This document shows, piece by piece, positions 1 to 9,504 of a DNA stretch of 64,000 nucleotides (within the stretch, counting starts at the first letter, position 1; every line of letters starts with the position of its first letter). The position numbers were made by a program, and so were the translations under genes. Location: positions 770,001 through 834,000 of the forward strand of contig NZ_CP083388.1 of NCBI RefSeq assembly GCF_020042285.1, given 5' to 3'. The DNA comes from Ferruginibacter albus (lineage in GTDB: Bacteria; Bacteroidota; Bacteroidia; Chitinophagales; Chitinophagaceae). The notes under the pieces were generated by a model. That model searched no databases, was not told where the DNA came from, and saw only the letters and a list, made by a program, of their open reading frames with translations.

Positions 1-684
<684 letters not shown>

Positions 685-790
685 TTTTATTTTTCTATAT
701 CCCGCAAGGGTAAAAGAAAAAGACTTTATTCTTATTACAACTCCCAATATGTAAATTTATTATAACTGTAAAACTTTACAGTTAATATTC
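685..790 (+). other. 23S-5S spacer with possible processing stem
   Basis: Short AT-rich spacer inside the rRNA operon. A hairpin with a CCC-GCAA-GGG core flanked by a T-rich arm and an A-rich arm spans about 684-722 and may be part of the 23S processing stem. No tRNA is present. Confidence 0.45.
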
Positions 791-905
791 TTATGGTGAT
801 TTTGCCAAGGGTGTTCACCTCTTCCCATACCGAACAGAGAAGTTAAGCCCCTTATGGCCGATGGTACTGCACCACAATGCGGGAGAGTAGGTAGTTGCCA
901 TATTC
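791..905 (+). rRNA. rrf: 5S ribosomal RNA
   Basis: Contains the conserved 5S core around 815-850 (cacctcttcccataccgaac, then agagaagttaagccc), the loop E region (gatggtactgc, about 860) and the 3' arm (gggagagtaggtagttgcca), which pairs with the 5' part (atggtgattttgcca). It lies about 110 bases after the 23S end and is followed directly by a terminator. The ends are good to a few bases. Confidence 0.95.
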
Positions 906-908
906 TTT

Positions 909-940
909 GAACCCAATCAGTTTTCTGGTTGGGTTTTTTA
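909..940 (+). terminator. rRNA operon terminator
   Basis: Perfect 11-bp hairpin AACCCAATCAG / CTGGTTGGGTT with a TTTT loop, followed by a T-rich tail. It ends the rRNA operon immediately after 5S. Confidence 0.9.
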
Positions 941-1077
941 TTTATATTACTTTCCTTCCGCGCCTGCTGCCCATTTTCAGATAACAATTTTATTTCGTTG
1001 ATATATCTTAAAAAATATCTTTATTTAAGAATATATTTATATATTGCTACTGATCTACCTTAAACACGATAAATCCC

Positions 1078-3786
1078 ATGAAGTCTGTACTTTTTTTATC
1101 CCTTTTAGTACTATTCTATTTTAATAGCTTTTCCCAATCAAATGGCTGTCCATCTAATATAGATTTTGAATTAGGAAATTTTAGTAATTGGACATGTTAT
1201 ACCGGTTATACGGATACTCTAAATGGACAAAATGTTATAACATTCGATAGTAGTTTCAAAAGCCCTGTTTCCGGCAGGCATGAAATTATTTCAGCCAACT
1301 CATATCAATTGACCGACCCGTATGGAAATTTCCCTGCTTTATGCCCTTATGGTGGAAAGTATTCTGTAAAATTAGGAAATAGTAGTACGAATGCCCAGGC
1401 TGAAGGACTATCTTATGAATTTCAAATTCCAACAGGGATAGATACTTTCGCACTTACTTATTATTATGCTGTAGTATTTCAAGATCCGGGACATACACCA
1501 ATTGAACAACCAAGATTTTTTGTAACTGCTTACGAGAAAAGTACCCATAATTTAATTAACTGTGCATCCTATAGTTATATTGCCCAAGGAAATATTCCGG
1601 GATTTAAAAGCTCACTGGGTGACACTACTATAAAATACAAAGATTGGACTCCTGTTTCAATAAACTTTTCAGGTTTGGCAGGTAAAACAGTTGTATTAGA
1701 ATTTAGAACTGCAGATTGTACACGTGGCGGGCATTTTGGTTATGCTTATGTTGATATAAGTTCCGGATGTTCTGCAACAATAGCAGCTGCTACTTATTGT
1801 ATTGGAACTAACCAGGTAACGCTAAATGCTCCTTATGGATTTGAACAATATGTTTGGTACAATGATAATTATTCTACTATTGTAGGTAGCTCTCAATCAG
1901 TAATAATATCTCCACCACCTCCGGCAAATGCTGTTTTTCATATTGACATGATACCTTATGTCGGTTACGGTTGTAGAGATACTGCCGATGCAAAAGTAGA
2001 GCCAGTTTATCCACCTGATACACCAATAGCAAGGTCTGAATATTATTATTGTCAGAATCAATATGCTTTACCCATTACGGCCTCATCAGATCCGGGAAAT
2101 CAGTTATTATGGTATTCTTCTGCAACCGGCGGTTTACCCAATACTTCAACGCCTGTGCCCAGTGCATTTAATATAGATACAACAGAGTATTATGTTTCCC
2201 AGAAACAATTATTTGGATGTGAAGGACCAAGAAAGAAGATCACAGTATTTGTAGCACCAACTCCTGATGCTCTCTTTTCATTAAATAATTATCGACAATG
2301 TGAAAATAATAATTTTGTTTTTCTGAATACCTCTACGGGTACTATTCCCAGCACTGCTTATACATGGAATTTTGGAGATGGAGATACTTCTTCCCAAATC
2401 AATGCGGCGCATAATTATAAAGGTGCAGGTATATATAATGTGAGCCTTCGTGCATTTAATCCACCATCTTGTTTTACAAATTATAGTCAAACTGTTACTA
2501 TTGTTCCCAAGCCAATTGCTTCTTTTGATTTCCCCCCACTTATATGTGAAGATGCACCACCATTTATCGTTACAGATAAATCGTATGTGCCATCTAACCT
2601 GGGAACTTTAGCTGATTGGCAATGGATAATCAATGGTATTTCTTTTTCCGGACAATCTCCTGCACCCATTGCTACAAGATCAGGCAATACTAATGTAAAA
2701 CTCGTTGTGAAAACAGTTGAAGGCTGTAAGTCTGATACAACTACTATTACAATTCCTGTTAGGTATAAACCGATCGCAGATTTTAATTCAAGCAATTCTT
2801 TATTCTGTGACAATGAAATTACATATTTGAATGATCAATCAAAATTTCCCACAGCAGCACCTTCTCAGGAACAGGTTGTAAAATGGTATTGGCAACTTGA
2901 TAATGTAACATCTTCTGATCAAGACCCTTCTTTAATTTTTAATAAAGGAGATCGCGTTGTAAAACTAATTTCGGAAAGTAGCTATGGTTGTCAAAGTGAC
3001 CAAGTACAAAAAACATTACACATAAATCCAAAGCCGGCAATTCAACTTACCATAAATGACTCTTGTGTTAATCGTGTGGTAAATTATAAAGTGGCTTCTT
3101 TACCGGGCAGTAATGTAACAGATTGGTATTGGAATTTGGGAGGAGGTTATAGTCATGGCACAGATACGGTAACACTTACTTTTCCAAACAAAGGAGATTA
3201 TCCTTTCCGGGTATACGGATTAGATGTAAATGGTTGTAAAGATACTATCATGAGACCTTTCAGGATATATCGTAATGAGGCATTTGCAGGAAACGATACC
3301 ATTGTTGCCATTGGGCAACCGGTTTTCTTAAATGCTAATGGTGGTAATAATGTAGATAATTATACCTGGACTCCTTCTGATGGATTAAGTAATGTAACAA
3401 TTGAAAACCCGGTTGCTAATTTAGATAGAGATCAATTGTATGAATTAAGATCCATTTCAAGACAAGGATGCGATAGTTATAGTAAGGTTTTAATAAAAAG
3501 ATACAAAGGACCTGAACTATATATCCCTACTGCATTTACACCCAACCATGATGGAATAAATGATGTATTCAAAGTGTTACCTGTTGGAATTAAAGTGTTT
3601 TATTTCTTTGCAGTTTATGACAGATATGGTAAGCAGGTTTTTTATACAACAGATTATCTTAAAGGTTGGGATGGAAAAATAAACGGCATCCCTGCAAGTG
3701 AAGGGAGTTATGTTTTTGTATGCAAGGTATTAGATTATAACAGCGTTCCTATTCTTAAAAAAGGAAATGTACTTTTAATAAGATAG
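1078..3786 (+). CDS. T9SS type B cargo protein with PKD domain (gliding motility-associated C-terminal domain)
   Basis: A 902-residue secreted surface protein. It has a signal peptide at residues 1-20 (hydrophobic VLFYFNSFSQ end). An N-terminal beta-rich domain starts at Cys24 and runs to about 235, with a conserved-looking DC-RGGHFGYAYV stretch at 213-225. PKD/Ig-like segments lie in the middle (WNFGDGD near 430). The last ~90 residues (from YIPTAFTPN near 815) are the type B sorting domain, ending in GNVLLIR. Known family behaviour: the CTD directs export through T9SS and cell-surface attachment, usually with a PorP/SprF partner; none is adjacent here. The N-terminal domain is shared with the 816-residue protein at 33591-36041. 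The ligand is unknown. Confidence 0.88.
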   Translation: MKSVLFLSLLVLFYFNSFSQSNGCPSNIDFELGNFSNWTCYTGYTDTLNGQNVITFDSSFKSPVSGRHEIISANSYQLTDPYGNFPALCPYGGKYSVKLGNSSTNAQAEGLSYEFQIPTGIDTFALTYYYAVVFQDPGHTPIEQPRFFVTAYEKSTHNLINCASYSYIAQGNIPGFKSSLGDTTIKYKDWTPVSINFSGLAGKTVVLEFRTADCTRGGHFGYAYVDISSGCSATIAAATYCIGTNQVTLNAPYGFEQYVWYNDNYSTIVGSSQSVIISPPPPANAVFHIDMIPYVGYGCRDTADAKVEPVYPPDTPIARSEYYYCQNQYALPITASSDPGNQLLWYSSATGGLPNTSTPVPSAFNIDTTEYYVSQKQLFGCEGPRKKITVFVAPTPDALFSLNNYRQCENNNFVFLNTSTGTIPSTAYTWNFGDGDTSSQINAAHNYKGAGIYNVSLRAFNPPSCFTNYSQTVTIVPKPIASFDFPPLICEDAPPFIVTDKSYVPSNLGTLADWQWIINGISFSGQSPAPIATRSGNTNVKLVVKTVEGCKSDTTTITIPVRYKPIADFNSSNSLFCDNEITYLNDQSKFPTAAPSQEQVVKWYWQLDNVTSSDQDPSLIFNKGDRVVKLISESSYGCQSDQVQKTLHINPKPAIQLTINDSCVNRVVNYKVASLPGSNVTDWYWNLGGGYSHGTDTVTLTFPNKGDYPFRVYGLDVNGCKDTIMRPFRIYRNEAFAGNDTIVAIGQPVFLNANGGNNVDNYTWTPSDGLSNVTIENPVANLDRDQLYELRSISRQGCDSYSKVLIKRYKGPELYIPTAFTPNHDGINDVFKVLPVGIKVFYFFAVYDRYGKQVFYTTDYLKGWDGKINGIPASEGSYVFVCKVLDYNSVPILKKGNVLLIR

Positions 3787-3813
3787 ATTTTTAATTTATT
3801 TGGTAGAATCATG

Positions 3814-3855
3814 CATAAAAAAACCTTCATGTACAACATGAAGGTTTTTTATTTT
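3814..3855. terminator. Bidirectional terminator between convergent genes
   Basis: Hairpin AAAAAACCTTCATGT / ACATGAAGGTTTTTT with A and T tracts on both sides, placed between the convergent type B gene and the RRM gene, so it can serve both. Confidence 0.88.
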
Positions 3856-3866
3856 AAGAAGATATA

Positions 3867-4274
3867 TTAATAATCTCTTTTGTAGCCACCGCCACCGCCG
3901 TAACCACCACTTCTTCCGCCGCCGCCGCCGTAGCCACCGCCGCCACTTTTCTTGTAGCCGCCGCCACCGCCTCTTCCGCCGCCGTAGCCGCCACCGCCAC
4001 TTTTCTTGTAGCCGCCGCCACCGCCGCCTTCAGGACGTGGTTGAGATTCGTTTACGATTAATTTACGGCCCATAACTTCACTTTCGTTTAAGTTAGCGAT
4101 AGCAGTTTTTGCAGCTTCGTCATCTTCCATTTCAACGAAACCGAAACCTTTACTACGTCCGTTCATTTTGTCTTTGAGAATTTTGGCGCTGGTAACGCTG
4201 CCAAATTGTGTGAAAAGATTGCTTAAATCATCGTCGGTCATTGTCCAACTAAGATTTCCTACATAAATGTTCAT
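3867..4274 (-). CDS. RRM-type RNA-binding protein with glycine-rich tail
   Basis: A 135-residue cytoplasmic RNA-binding protein. A single RRM covers residues 1-80, with RNP2 (IYVGNLSW, 3-10) and RNP1 (KGFGFVEM, about 42-49). The tail (about 85-135) is made of GGGGGYKKSGGGGYGG-type repeats, and the DNA there is GC-rich and repetitive. Such small RRM proteins are common in Bacteroidota and cyanobacteria and are often linked to cold or growth-phase regulation of RNA; that role here is inference from the family. It has a candidate promoter about 130 bases upstream, giving a long leader, and is terminated by the bidirectional hairpin next to its 3' end. Confidence 0.93.
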   Translation of the reverse strand: MNIYVGNLSWTMTDDDLSNLFTQFGSVTSAKILKDKMNGRSKGFGFVEMEDDEAAKTAIANLNESEVMGRKLIVNESQPRPEGGGGGGYKKSGGGGYGGGRGGGGGYKKSGGGGYGGGGGRSGGYGGGGGYKRDY

Positions 4275-4403
4275 TGTAAAAACTTTGGTTAAAAAAATTA
4301 AAATAAAACCATAATGCCTTAGTTAATACAATGATCTGAATAGGACTTAAAAAAGAAAGCTTTTATCAGCCAACAACGAAAAACTAAAACCATTAAAGCG
4401 ATG

Positions 4404-4433
4404 TAAAGGTAATGTTTTCTTTCAAATGGCAAA
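4404..4433 (-). promoter_or_regulatory. Candidate Bacteroidota-type promoter of the RRM gene
   Basis: On the minus strand TACCTTTA (4411-4404) matches the Bacteroidota -7 consensus TAnnTTTG in seven of eight positions, with TTTG (4433-4430) 18 bases upstream as the -33 element. Transcription from here would leave a leader of roughly 125 nt before the RRM start codon. Confidence 0.45.
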
Positions 4434-4486
4434 ATTTTGTAAAGCAAATGTTGATTTTTTGCGTACTTCTCCTCTAAAGAATAGTA

Positions 4487-4509
4487 AAAGCCGCTATTAA
4501 AGCGGCTTT
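4487..4509 (-). terminator. Terminator of the Spy-like gene
   Basis: Minus-strand hairpin AAAGCCGCT / AGCGGCTTT followed by a T-rich stretch, about 30 bases after the stop codon of the gene at 4537-4929. Confidence 0.8.
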
Positions 4510-4536
4510 CAACAGATAAGTTATATAAAAAATTAC

Positions 4537-4929
4537 TTAATTAGGGGTAGATGTACCACCTTGATCCTTTTGTCTTTTACGGATAGCACTCCATTGTTTG
4601 AATTTATCTGCTCCCATAATTTGTTTCAGCTTGTCATTTTTTTCGTTGTTGATCTCATCCTTTTTAGTAGCTTTATCAGCATCGCTTAAAGAAGTATCAT
4701 CTTTTATGGCTTTGCTTTTTTGCATAGCATCTTGTAAGACTGTTTTTACCTGGGTAGCCTGGTCATCAGTTAACCCTAATTCTTTAATGGCATCGTTTAA
4801 ATCCTGCTCTTTTTTTGCTTTCATTTGAGCTTTTTGTTCTTTACTCATTCCGTTTGACGGCGCATCTTGCGCATGTGTAACAATAGACAATGTGGTGATC
4901 GCAATCGCTGTTAATAGTAACTTTTTCAT
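4537..4929 (-). CDS. Small secreted helical protein, Spy/LTXXQ-like
   Basis: A 130-residue protein with a clear signal peptide (MKKLLLTAIAITTLSIVTHA, cleavage near residue 20). The mature part is highly charged and helical, with the segment ELGLTDDQATQVKTVL (about 50-65) resembling the LTxxQ pattern of periplasmic Spy/CpxP-type proteins. Similar short proteins are common in Chitinophagaceae and have no firm function. It stands alone with its own terminator. A periplasmic location is likely; chaperone or metal-response roles would be speculation. Confidence 0.72.
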   Translation of the reverse strand: MKKLLLTAIAITTLSIVTHAQDAPSNGMSKEQKAQMKAKKEQDLNDAIKELGLTDDQATQVKTVLQDAMQKSKAIKDDTSLSDADKATKKDEINNEKNDKLKQIMGADKFKQWSAIRKRQKDQGGTSTPN

Positions 4930-5129
4930 TGGTGATTTATTTTAAAATTTAAAGTTTGCTTTTGAGCTTTATTTTGATACAAAGTTTAATGTTAGACGGA
5001 ATAAAACTAATTAACCGTTTGCAGATAGCAAATTTTTAACAAAGAGGCAAGATATATAGATGATAAGAGAACAAATGGTAAACGGAGCGTCGCCATTTAT
5101 CGATGCTATTTGCACAATGTTGATAATAA

Positions 5130-5162
5130 AAAAATCCGCTTTAATTATTAAAGCGGATTTTC
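5130..5162 (-). terminator. Terminator of the rpsF-rpsR-rplI operon
   Basis: Minus-strand hairpin AAAATCCGCTTTAAT / ATTAAAGCGGATTTT followed by a run of seven T, 22 bases after the rplI stop codon. Confidence 0.9.
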
Positions 5163-5183
5163 AATTTTATTAAGATGTTCGAA

Positions 5184-5630
5184 TTATTCTGCTACTACAT
5201 CAAAGTCAAGCAAGGTTTCAATTCCGTTAGAGAAATCGATCTTTGCTTTGAAAGTGCCCAATTCTTTAACATCGTCAACAATGTGAATGCGACGGCGATC
5301 GATCTCATAACCTTTTTGTTCACGAATTGCACGTGCAATTTGAACAGAAGTTACGCTACCGAAAATTTTACCACTAGTACCGGTTTTAGCTCCGATCTTT
5401 AACGGACCTTCCTGTAACTTAGCAATTACATCATTGATCTCAGCCAATAATTTAGCTTCTTTCTTTTTTTGTTGCTTAACTCTTTCTTCTAATTGTTTTA
5501 AAGAAGAGGGATTAGCTTCTACCGCTAATTTTTGAGGAATTAAGTAGTTACGACCATAACCATTTTTTACAGTTACTAATTCATTAGCACCGCCAAGGTT
5601 ATTTACATCTTGTATTAATATTACCTGCAT
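5184..5630 (-). CDS. rplI: 50S ribosomal protein bL9
   Basis: 148 residues, the usual length of bL9. The N-terminal domain carries the family signature (LGGANELVTVKNGYGRNYL, about 12-30), followed by the long connecting helix (about 40-78, charged) and the C-terminal RNA-binding domain. It binds 23S rRNA in the large subunit. It is the last gene of the rpsF-rpsR-rplI operon, separated from rpsR by 73 bases and followed by a strong terminator. No Shine-Dalgarno sequence precedes its ATG, as is normal for this phylum. Confidence 0.97.
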   Translation of the reverse strand: MQVILIQDVNNLGGANELVTVKNGYGRNYLIPQKLAVEANPSSLKQLEERVKQQKKKEAKLLAEINDVIAKLQEGPLKIGAKTGTSGKIFGSVTSVQIARAIREQKGYEIDRRRIHIVDDVKELGTFKAKIDFSNGIETLLDFDVVAE

Positions 5631-5703
5631 GATCTTGCATTTTTACCCAACCCTTTGTTATACTCGGGGCTTTCTCTTTTCAAAGATTAGGGTGGTTAAA
5701 ATT

Positions 5704-5967
5704 TTATTTCAATAAATCTGTTACGTAAGGCAAAATTGCCATTTGACGAGCTTTTTTAACAGCATCACTTACTTTACGTTGGTACTTTAAAGAGTTACCG
5801 GTGATACGACGTGGTAATAATTTACCTTGCTCATTCAAAAACTTTTTTAAGAAGTCAGCATCTTTATAATCGATATAATGAATGCCTAATTTCTTAAAGC
5901 GGCAATATTTTTTCGGACGTTTTTCCTGCTTAATGGCAGTCAAATATTTTATTTCATTCTTTGCCAT
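5704..5967 (-). CDS. rpsR: 30S ribosomal protein bS18
   Basis: 87 residues from the ATG at 5967 ([10 protein letters not shown]). A longer reading frame upstream overlaps rpsF and is not expected. It has the bS18 core [16 protein letters not shown] and [24 protein letters not shown]. It binds the 30S platform together with bS6 and bS21. The start codon follows the rpsF stop by one base and is preceded by a strong GGAGG Shine-Dalgarno sequence with 6-base spacing that lies inside the last codons of rpsF. That is unusual in Bacteroidota, whose ribosomes largely ignore such sites. Confidence 0.97.
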   Translation of the reverse strand: MAKNEIKYLTAIKQEKRPKKYCRFKKLGIHYIDYKDADFLKKFLNEQGKLLPRRITGNSLKYQRKVSDAVKKARQMAILPYVTDLLK

Positions 5968-5968
5968 G

Positions 5969-6325
5969 TTATGCCTCCGCTTTTTCAAGTGATTGAGATT
6001 TTACGCCACTTCTCTTTTTTGCATTGTACTCAACGGCGTATTTGTCGAGTGCAGTGAACATGTGACGCATCACTGATTCGTCACGTAAAAGTTGAATTTT
6101 CAACTTTTCATTGAAGCTGGATGGCGCTGTGTACTCCAACACCCAATAAAGACCGGTTGTCTTTTTGGCAATTGGATAGGCCAGTGATTTTAATCCCCAG
6201 GGATTGGTGTGCAATACTTCTCCGCCATTTTCTGTAACAAGAGAAGCAAATTTTTTCTGAGCCGCTTTGTATTCGTCTTCAGAAAGCACAGGGGTAAAAA
6301 TCACCATCAATTCGTAATTGTTCAT
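5969..6325 (-). CDS. rpsF: 30S ribosomal protein bS6
   Basis: 118 residues beginning [19 protein letters not shown], the standard bS6 start, with the conserved [22 protein letters not shown] strand region (about 44-65). The C-terminal extension is rich in Lys, Ser and Ala. bS6 forms a heterodimer with bS18 on the 30S platform. It is the first gene of the operon; the stop codon lies one base before the rpsR start. A candidate promoter lies about 55 bases upstream. Confidence 0.97.
   Translation of the reverse strand: MNNYELMVIFTPVLSEDEYKAAQKKFASLVTENGGEVLHTNPWGLKSLAYPIAKKTTGLYWVLEYTAPSSFNEKLKIQLLRDESVMRHMFTALDKYAVEYNAKKRSGVKSQSLEKAEA
5974..5978 (-). promoter_or_regulatory. Strong Shine-Dalgarno site of rpsR
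   Basis: GGAGG on the minus strand, 6 bases before the rpsR ATG, embedded in the final sense codons of rpsF (AAA GCG GAG GCA TAA). The Glu codon is GAG rather than the GAA expected in an AT-rich genome, which is what preserves the GGAGG. Confidence 0.65.
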
Positions 6326-6380
6326 TTCCCTGATTTTGTTGTTTAAAAAATTAATTAATAGTCCGCTTTAAAACGGGCGG

Positions 6381-6388
6381 CAAAGATA
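6381..6388 (-). promoter_or_regulatory. Candidate -7 box of the rpsF operon
   Basis: TATCTTTG on the minus strand matches the Bacteroidota -7 consensus TAnnTTTG exactly. The short leader that follows begins with a small hairpin (CCGC / GCGG) whose loop starts with CCG. The -33 element is weak. Confidence 0.5.
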
Positions 6389-6493
6389 AGTTAAAAAATG
6401 GAAAATCGGTTAAGGAATTTAAGTGATTTGATATTTAAAAAATATGCAATATATCTGATTGATTTAATACAACTTACAATATATATGCCTAAA

Positions 6494-6525
6494 AAGAAAC
6501 TGCGAAGGGTATCCCTTCGCAGTTT
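6494..6525 (-). terminator. Terminator of the secreted protein gene
   Basis: Minus-strand hairpin AAACTGCGAAGGG / CCCTTCGCAGTTT followed by TTTCTTTTT, just after the stop codon at 6547. Confidence 0.9.
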
Positions 6526-6546
6526 GCCTGAACTATGGTTACATTT

Positions 6547-6990
6547 TTATTTTTCTTCTTCCACAGTTATGGTCCAATTGCCAGTTGAACTTATGTTCAA
6601 ATAATAATTACCCGGATCTTTTGTAATATACGTTTCACTTGATTCTGATTGTTGTATCATCACTTCCGGTATGCCTCCTGTTTTCATTACATCTTCACCT
6701 TCTGGAACAACATAAAATGAAAATACCCCAGCACCACTGTTATCCTTATAATCGTATTTTACCTTGGTTTTTCCTCCTCCTAAAGCAAAACTGGCAGATT
6801 TTTTCATTCCATTACCCTTAATTGTAAATACTTGTGTCCATTGTTTGGGTTTAGAATTATCAGTAGAGGCGCTTGAGTCTGTTGTGCTAGCGGTACTGTC
6901 GCTTTTTTTGCTATCGCCACTGGCAACAGCTATTGAAATAAAAGCAATAACCGCAGCGGAAGATAATAAATGCTTAATTTTTCTTTTCAT
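6547..6990 (-). CDS. Hypothetical secreted protein with Ser/Thr-rich linker
   Basis: 147 residues. A basic, hydrophobic N-terminus (MKRKIKHLLSSAAVIAFISIAVA) looks like a signal peptide. It is followed by a Lys/Ser/Thr/Asp-rich linker (about 24-50) and a compact beta-rich domain ending GNWTITVEEEK. I do not recognise a family. The last part (YLNISSTGNWTITVEE) resembles small extracytoplasmic beta-sandwich domains. The gene start overlaps the end of the upstream membrane-protein gene by 17 bases, so the two are probably co-transcribed. It has its own terminator. Confidence 0.65.
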   Translation of the reverse strand: MKRKIKHLLSSAAVIAFISIAVASGDSKKSDSTASTTDSSASTDNSKPKQWTQVFTIKGNGMKKSASFALGGGKTKVKYDYKDNSGAGVFSFYVVPEGEDVMKTGGIPEVMIQQSESSETYITKDPGNYYLNISSTGNWTITVEEEK

Positions 6991-7333
6991 AAACGTAGAT
7001 GGTTGTTTTGTATTTAAAAAAATTGTTGGTTAATAAAGCACAAGATGAAAACAAGAAATAAACGAGCACATCGATTACATCGGCAGTTCCAGAAATAATG
7101 TGAATTTTCTGGAAAAGCTCGAAAGCAATAAACGATAAAAAAGTTATAGCAATCCATAGTAACGGTATTCGCCTGTCCCATACAATAAGAAGACAGGAAG
7201 TAAAAGAATATGCCCAAAGCCCGTCGGGGAGGAAGTTTCGAATAAATTTTCCGGGAGAAATAAAATAGATTATTATGCCAATTAGTACTGGAAGCAAAAC
7301 ATTTAAACCTATATCTGTCTTTTTATTTAGCAT
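6974..7333 (-). CDS. Small multi-pass membrane protein, possibly VanZ-like
   Basis: 119 residues with about four hydrophobic segments (residues ~10-26, 38-52, 57-75, 88-104). The pattern FELFQKIHIISGTADVIDVLVY (about 72-93: an E, a Q, G-x-x-D-x-x-D and a Tyr) recalls the VanZ-like family, though the match is by eye only. It is the first gene of a likely two-gene unit with the secreted protein at 6547-6990, overlapping it by 17 bases. Function unknown; the VanZ label is tentative. Confidence 0.6.
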   Translation of the reverse strand: MLNKKTDIGLNVLLPVLIGIIIYFISPGKFIRNFLPDGLWAYSFTSCLLIVWDRRIPLLWIAITFLSFIAFELFQKIHIISGTADVIDVLVYFLFSSCALLTNNFFKYKTTIYVYEKKN

Positions 7334-7566
7334 AGAGTGCCTAAGGGATATTTGTAGGTGCTAATTACTGACGTCATTTTTTGCAAGCAAAATTTAAACG
7401 TTGAAATTAAATTTAGAAGCACACATTACAATCGTTCATTGTCTAAAGCTAAGATAGGAGAATTAAATAAATGCGAAAAACTATTTATTTATATTTTGAT
7501 TTATGTCTTCTGAAAATAAAAAAAGATATATGTATGATTTACGTAAGAGAGTTGTAACAATAAGAT

Positions 7567-8739
7567 CTAGCTGAACATTTCCCGTACTTTATCAAAGAAA
7601 GATTTATCACCTTTTTCCGGTTTAGGTTTGAAGTTCTGGCTGTTCATCATTTTTTCCAGCATTTCTTTTTCTTCGCTGGTAGTATGCTGAGGAGTCCAAA
7701 CATTTATATGTATTAGCTGATCGCCTTTTTCATAAGAATTTACAGAAGGGAAACCTTTACCTTTTAATCTAAAAATTTTCCCGCTTTGAGTACCCGCAGG
7801 AATTTTTATTTTGGCTTTTCCGTCAATAGTAGGAACTTCTACCTGTGTTCCAAATACTGCTTCAGGAAAGGATAAATGCAAATCGTACGCAACATTCAAT
7901 CCATCACGTTGTAGTTGTGGATGTGCTTCTTCTTCGATCAATACGATCAGATCGCCATTACTGCCACCACGTTCGCCGGCATTGCCTTTCCCGTTAATGC
8001 TTAACTGCATTCCTTCCTGTACGCCTGCAGGAATATCTATAGAAACTGTTTCTTCACCATATACTCTTCCTTCGCCTTTACATGTAGTACATTTATTAGT
8101 AATTGTTGTTCCTTCGCCATTACAAGTAGGACAGGTAGTAACGGTTTGCATCTGCCCTAAAAAAGTATTTTGTACTCTGCGGACCTGACCACTACCGCCA
8201 CAAGTTGTACAAGTAGTGACACTGTTCTTGTCTTTTGCACCACTGCCACTACAAGTATTACAAACAACGTATTTTTTTACTTTAACTGTTTTAGTAACGC
8301 CTTTTGCCATTTCCTCATAGTTCAATTTTATTTTGATACGAAGATTGCTGCCACGTGTGCCACGGCTACGGCCACCCGAAGATGAACGACGACCACCACC
8401 GCCTCCAAAAAAACTTCCAAAAGGACTTTCATCGCCAAAAATATCCCCAAACTGGCTGAAGATATCATCCATATTCATGTTTCCGCCATTGAAACCACCA
8501 CCACCTCTATTGCCTTGTGCAAATGCATTATGTCCAAAGCGATCATATTGAGCACGCTTGTCGGCATCGCTTAATATTTCATAGGCTTCTGCTGCCTCCT
8601 TAAATTTTTCCTCAGCAGCTTTATCACCGGGGTTACGGTCAGGATGGAATTGCATAGCCACTTTGCGATATGCTTTTTTTATTTCATCCTGTGAAGCTGT
8701 TTTTCCTACTCCTAATATTTCGTAAAAATCTTTTTTCAT
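7567..8739 (-). CDS. dnaJ: Chaperone protein DnaJ
   Basis: A 390-residue class I J-protein, the co-chaperone that stimulates DnaK ATPase and delivers unfolded substrates. The J domain is at 1-70 with the HPD motif (QFHPDRNPG, about 31-39). A Gly/Phe-rich linker (about 75-135) includes GGGGG and SSSGGRSRG runs. Four CxxCxGxG zinc motifs follow ([32 protein letters not shown]; about 160-235), then the C-terminal substrate-binding and dimerisation domain. It lies 42 bases downstream of grpE in the same direction, so the two form a heat-shock operon; dnaK is not in the window. Confidence 0.98.
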   Translation of the reverse strand: MKKDFYEILGVGKTASQDEIKKAYRKVAMQFHPDRNPGDKAAEEKFKEAAEAYEILSDADKRAQYDRFGHNAFAQGNRGGGGFNGGNMNMDDIFSQFGDIFGDESPFGSFFGGGGGRRSSSGGRSRGTRGSNLRIKIKLNYEEMAKGVTKTVKVKKYVVCNTCSGSGAKDKNSVTTCTTCGGSGQVRRVQNTFLGQMQTVTTCPTCNGEGTTITNKCTTCKGEGRVYGEETVSIDIPAGVQEGMQLSINGKGNAGERGGSNGDLIVLIEEEAHPQLQRDGLNVAYDLHLSFPEAVFGTQVEVPTIDGKAKIKIPAGTQSGKIFRLKGKGFPSVNSYEKGDQLIHINVWTPQHTTSEEKEMLEKMMNSQNFKPKPEKGDKSFFDKVREMFS

Positions 8740-8781
8740 AAAATCAACATGCTAATATGCTCTTTCAACAGGGTAAATAAA

Positions 8782-9360
8782 TTATTTTCCTACAATTACT
8801 TTAGCAAAACGAATAATCTTATCGTTCAAATAGTATCCTTTCTGAACCTCATCCAATACTTTGCCTTTTAACTCTTCCGTGGGAGCCGGTATTTCAGTAA
8901 TCGCCTCCTGCTTTTCTACATCAAATTCTTTATTGATGCTCTCCATTGCTTTTACACCTTTGGATTGAAGCTTGCTTTTAAGTTTATTGAAAACCAATTG
9001 AACGCCTTCTTTTATCAGCACCACATCTTCGGTAGTTTGCATTTGCTTTTCGGCGCGGTCGCAATCATCCATTACATCCAACATATCAGTGATAATTTCT
9101 TTGCCGGCGGTCTGTATCAGATCATAGCGTTCTTTTGCGCTTCTGCGTTTATAATTATCAAACTCTGCAAAAAGACGGATGTATTTGTCCTTTTGCTCTT
9201 CCAATTCCTGTTCTAGTTTTTGAACAATACCTTCTTCGTCGGGATTGCTTAAATGAATTTTACCGGGAATATCAGAGTCGGCATTAATATTCATATCTGC
9301 CAGATCATTGTTTACATCCTGTTCAGCAGATCCTTCTTTAATGTTATTATTTTGAGCCAT
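8782..9360 (-). CDS. grpE: Nucleotide exchange factor GrpE
   Basis: 192 residues, typical GrpE length. An acidic N-terminus (1-45) precedes a long coiled coil (QKLEQELEEQKDKYIRLFAEF, about 46-66), then the four-helix bundle region (FDNYKRRSAKERYDLIQTAG) and the C-terminal beta domain with the family ending KGYYLNDKIIRFAKVIVGK. It releases ADP from DnaK in the cytoplasmic chaperone cycle. It is first in the operon with dnaJ. Confidence 0.97.
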   Translation of the reverse strand: MAQNNNIKEGSAEQDVNNDLADMNINADSDIPGKIHLSNPDEEGIVQKLEQELEEQKDKYIRLFAEFDNYKRRSAKERYDLIQTAGKEIITDMLDVMDDCDRAEKQMQTTEDVVLIKEGVQLVFNKLKSKLQSKGVKAMESINKEFDVEKQEAITEIPAPTEELKGKVLDEVQKGYYLNDKIIRFAKVIVGK

Positions 9361-9504
9361 GTAGTTTAAAAATTAGGTTGCTAAGGTACAAAAGTCAAAG
9401 AGTTTGCCAATCAGCGAATTGCAGTCAAATTGACAACTATGAACAAATTTGGGTGACTTTATACCTCCAGGAGTGTTTATTGTGCCGATATAGCAGGAGA
9501 GAAG

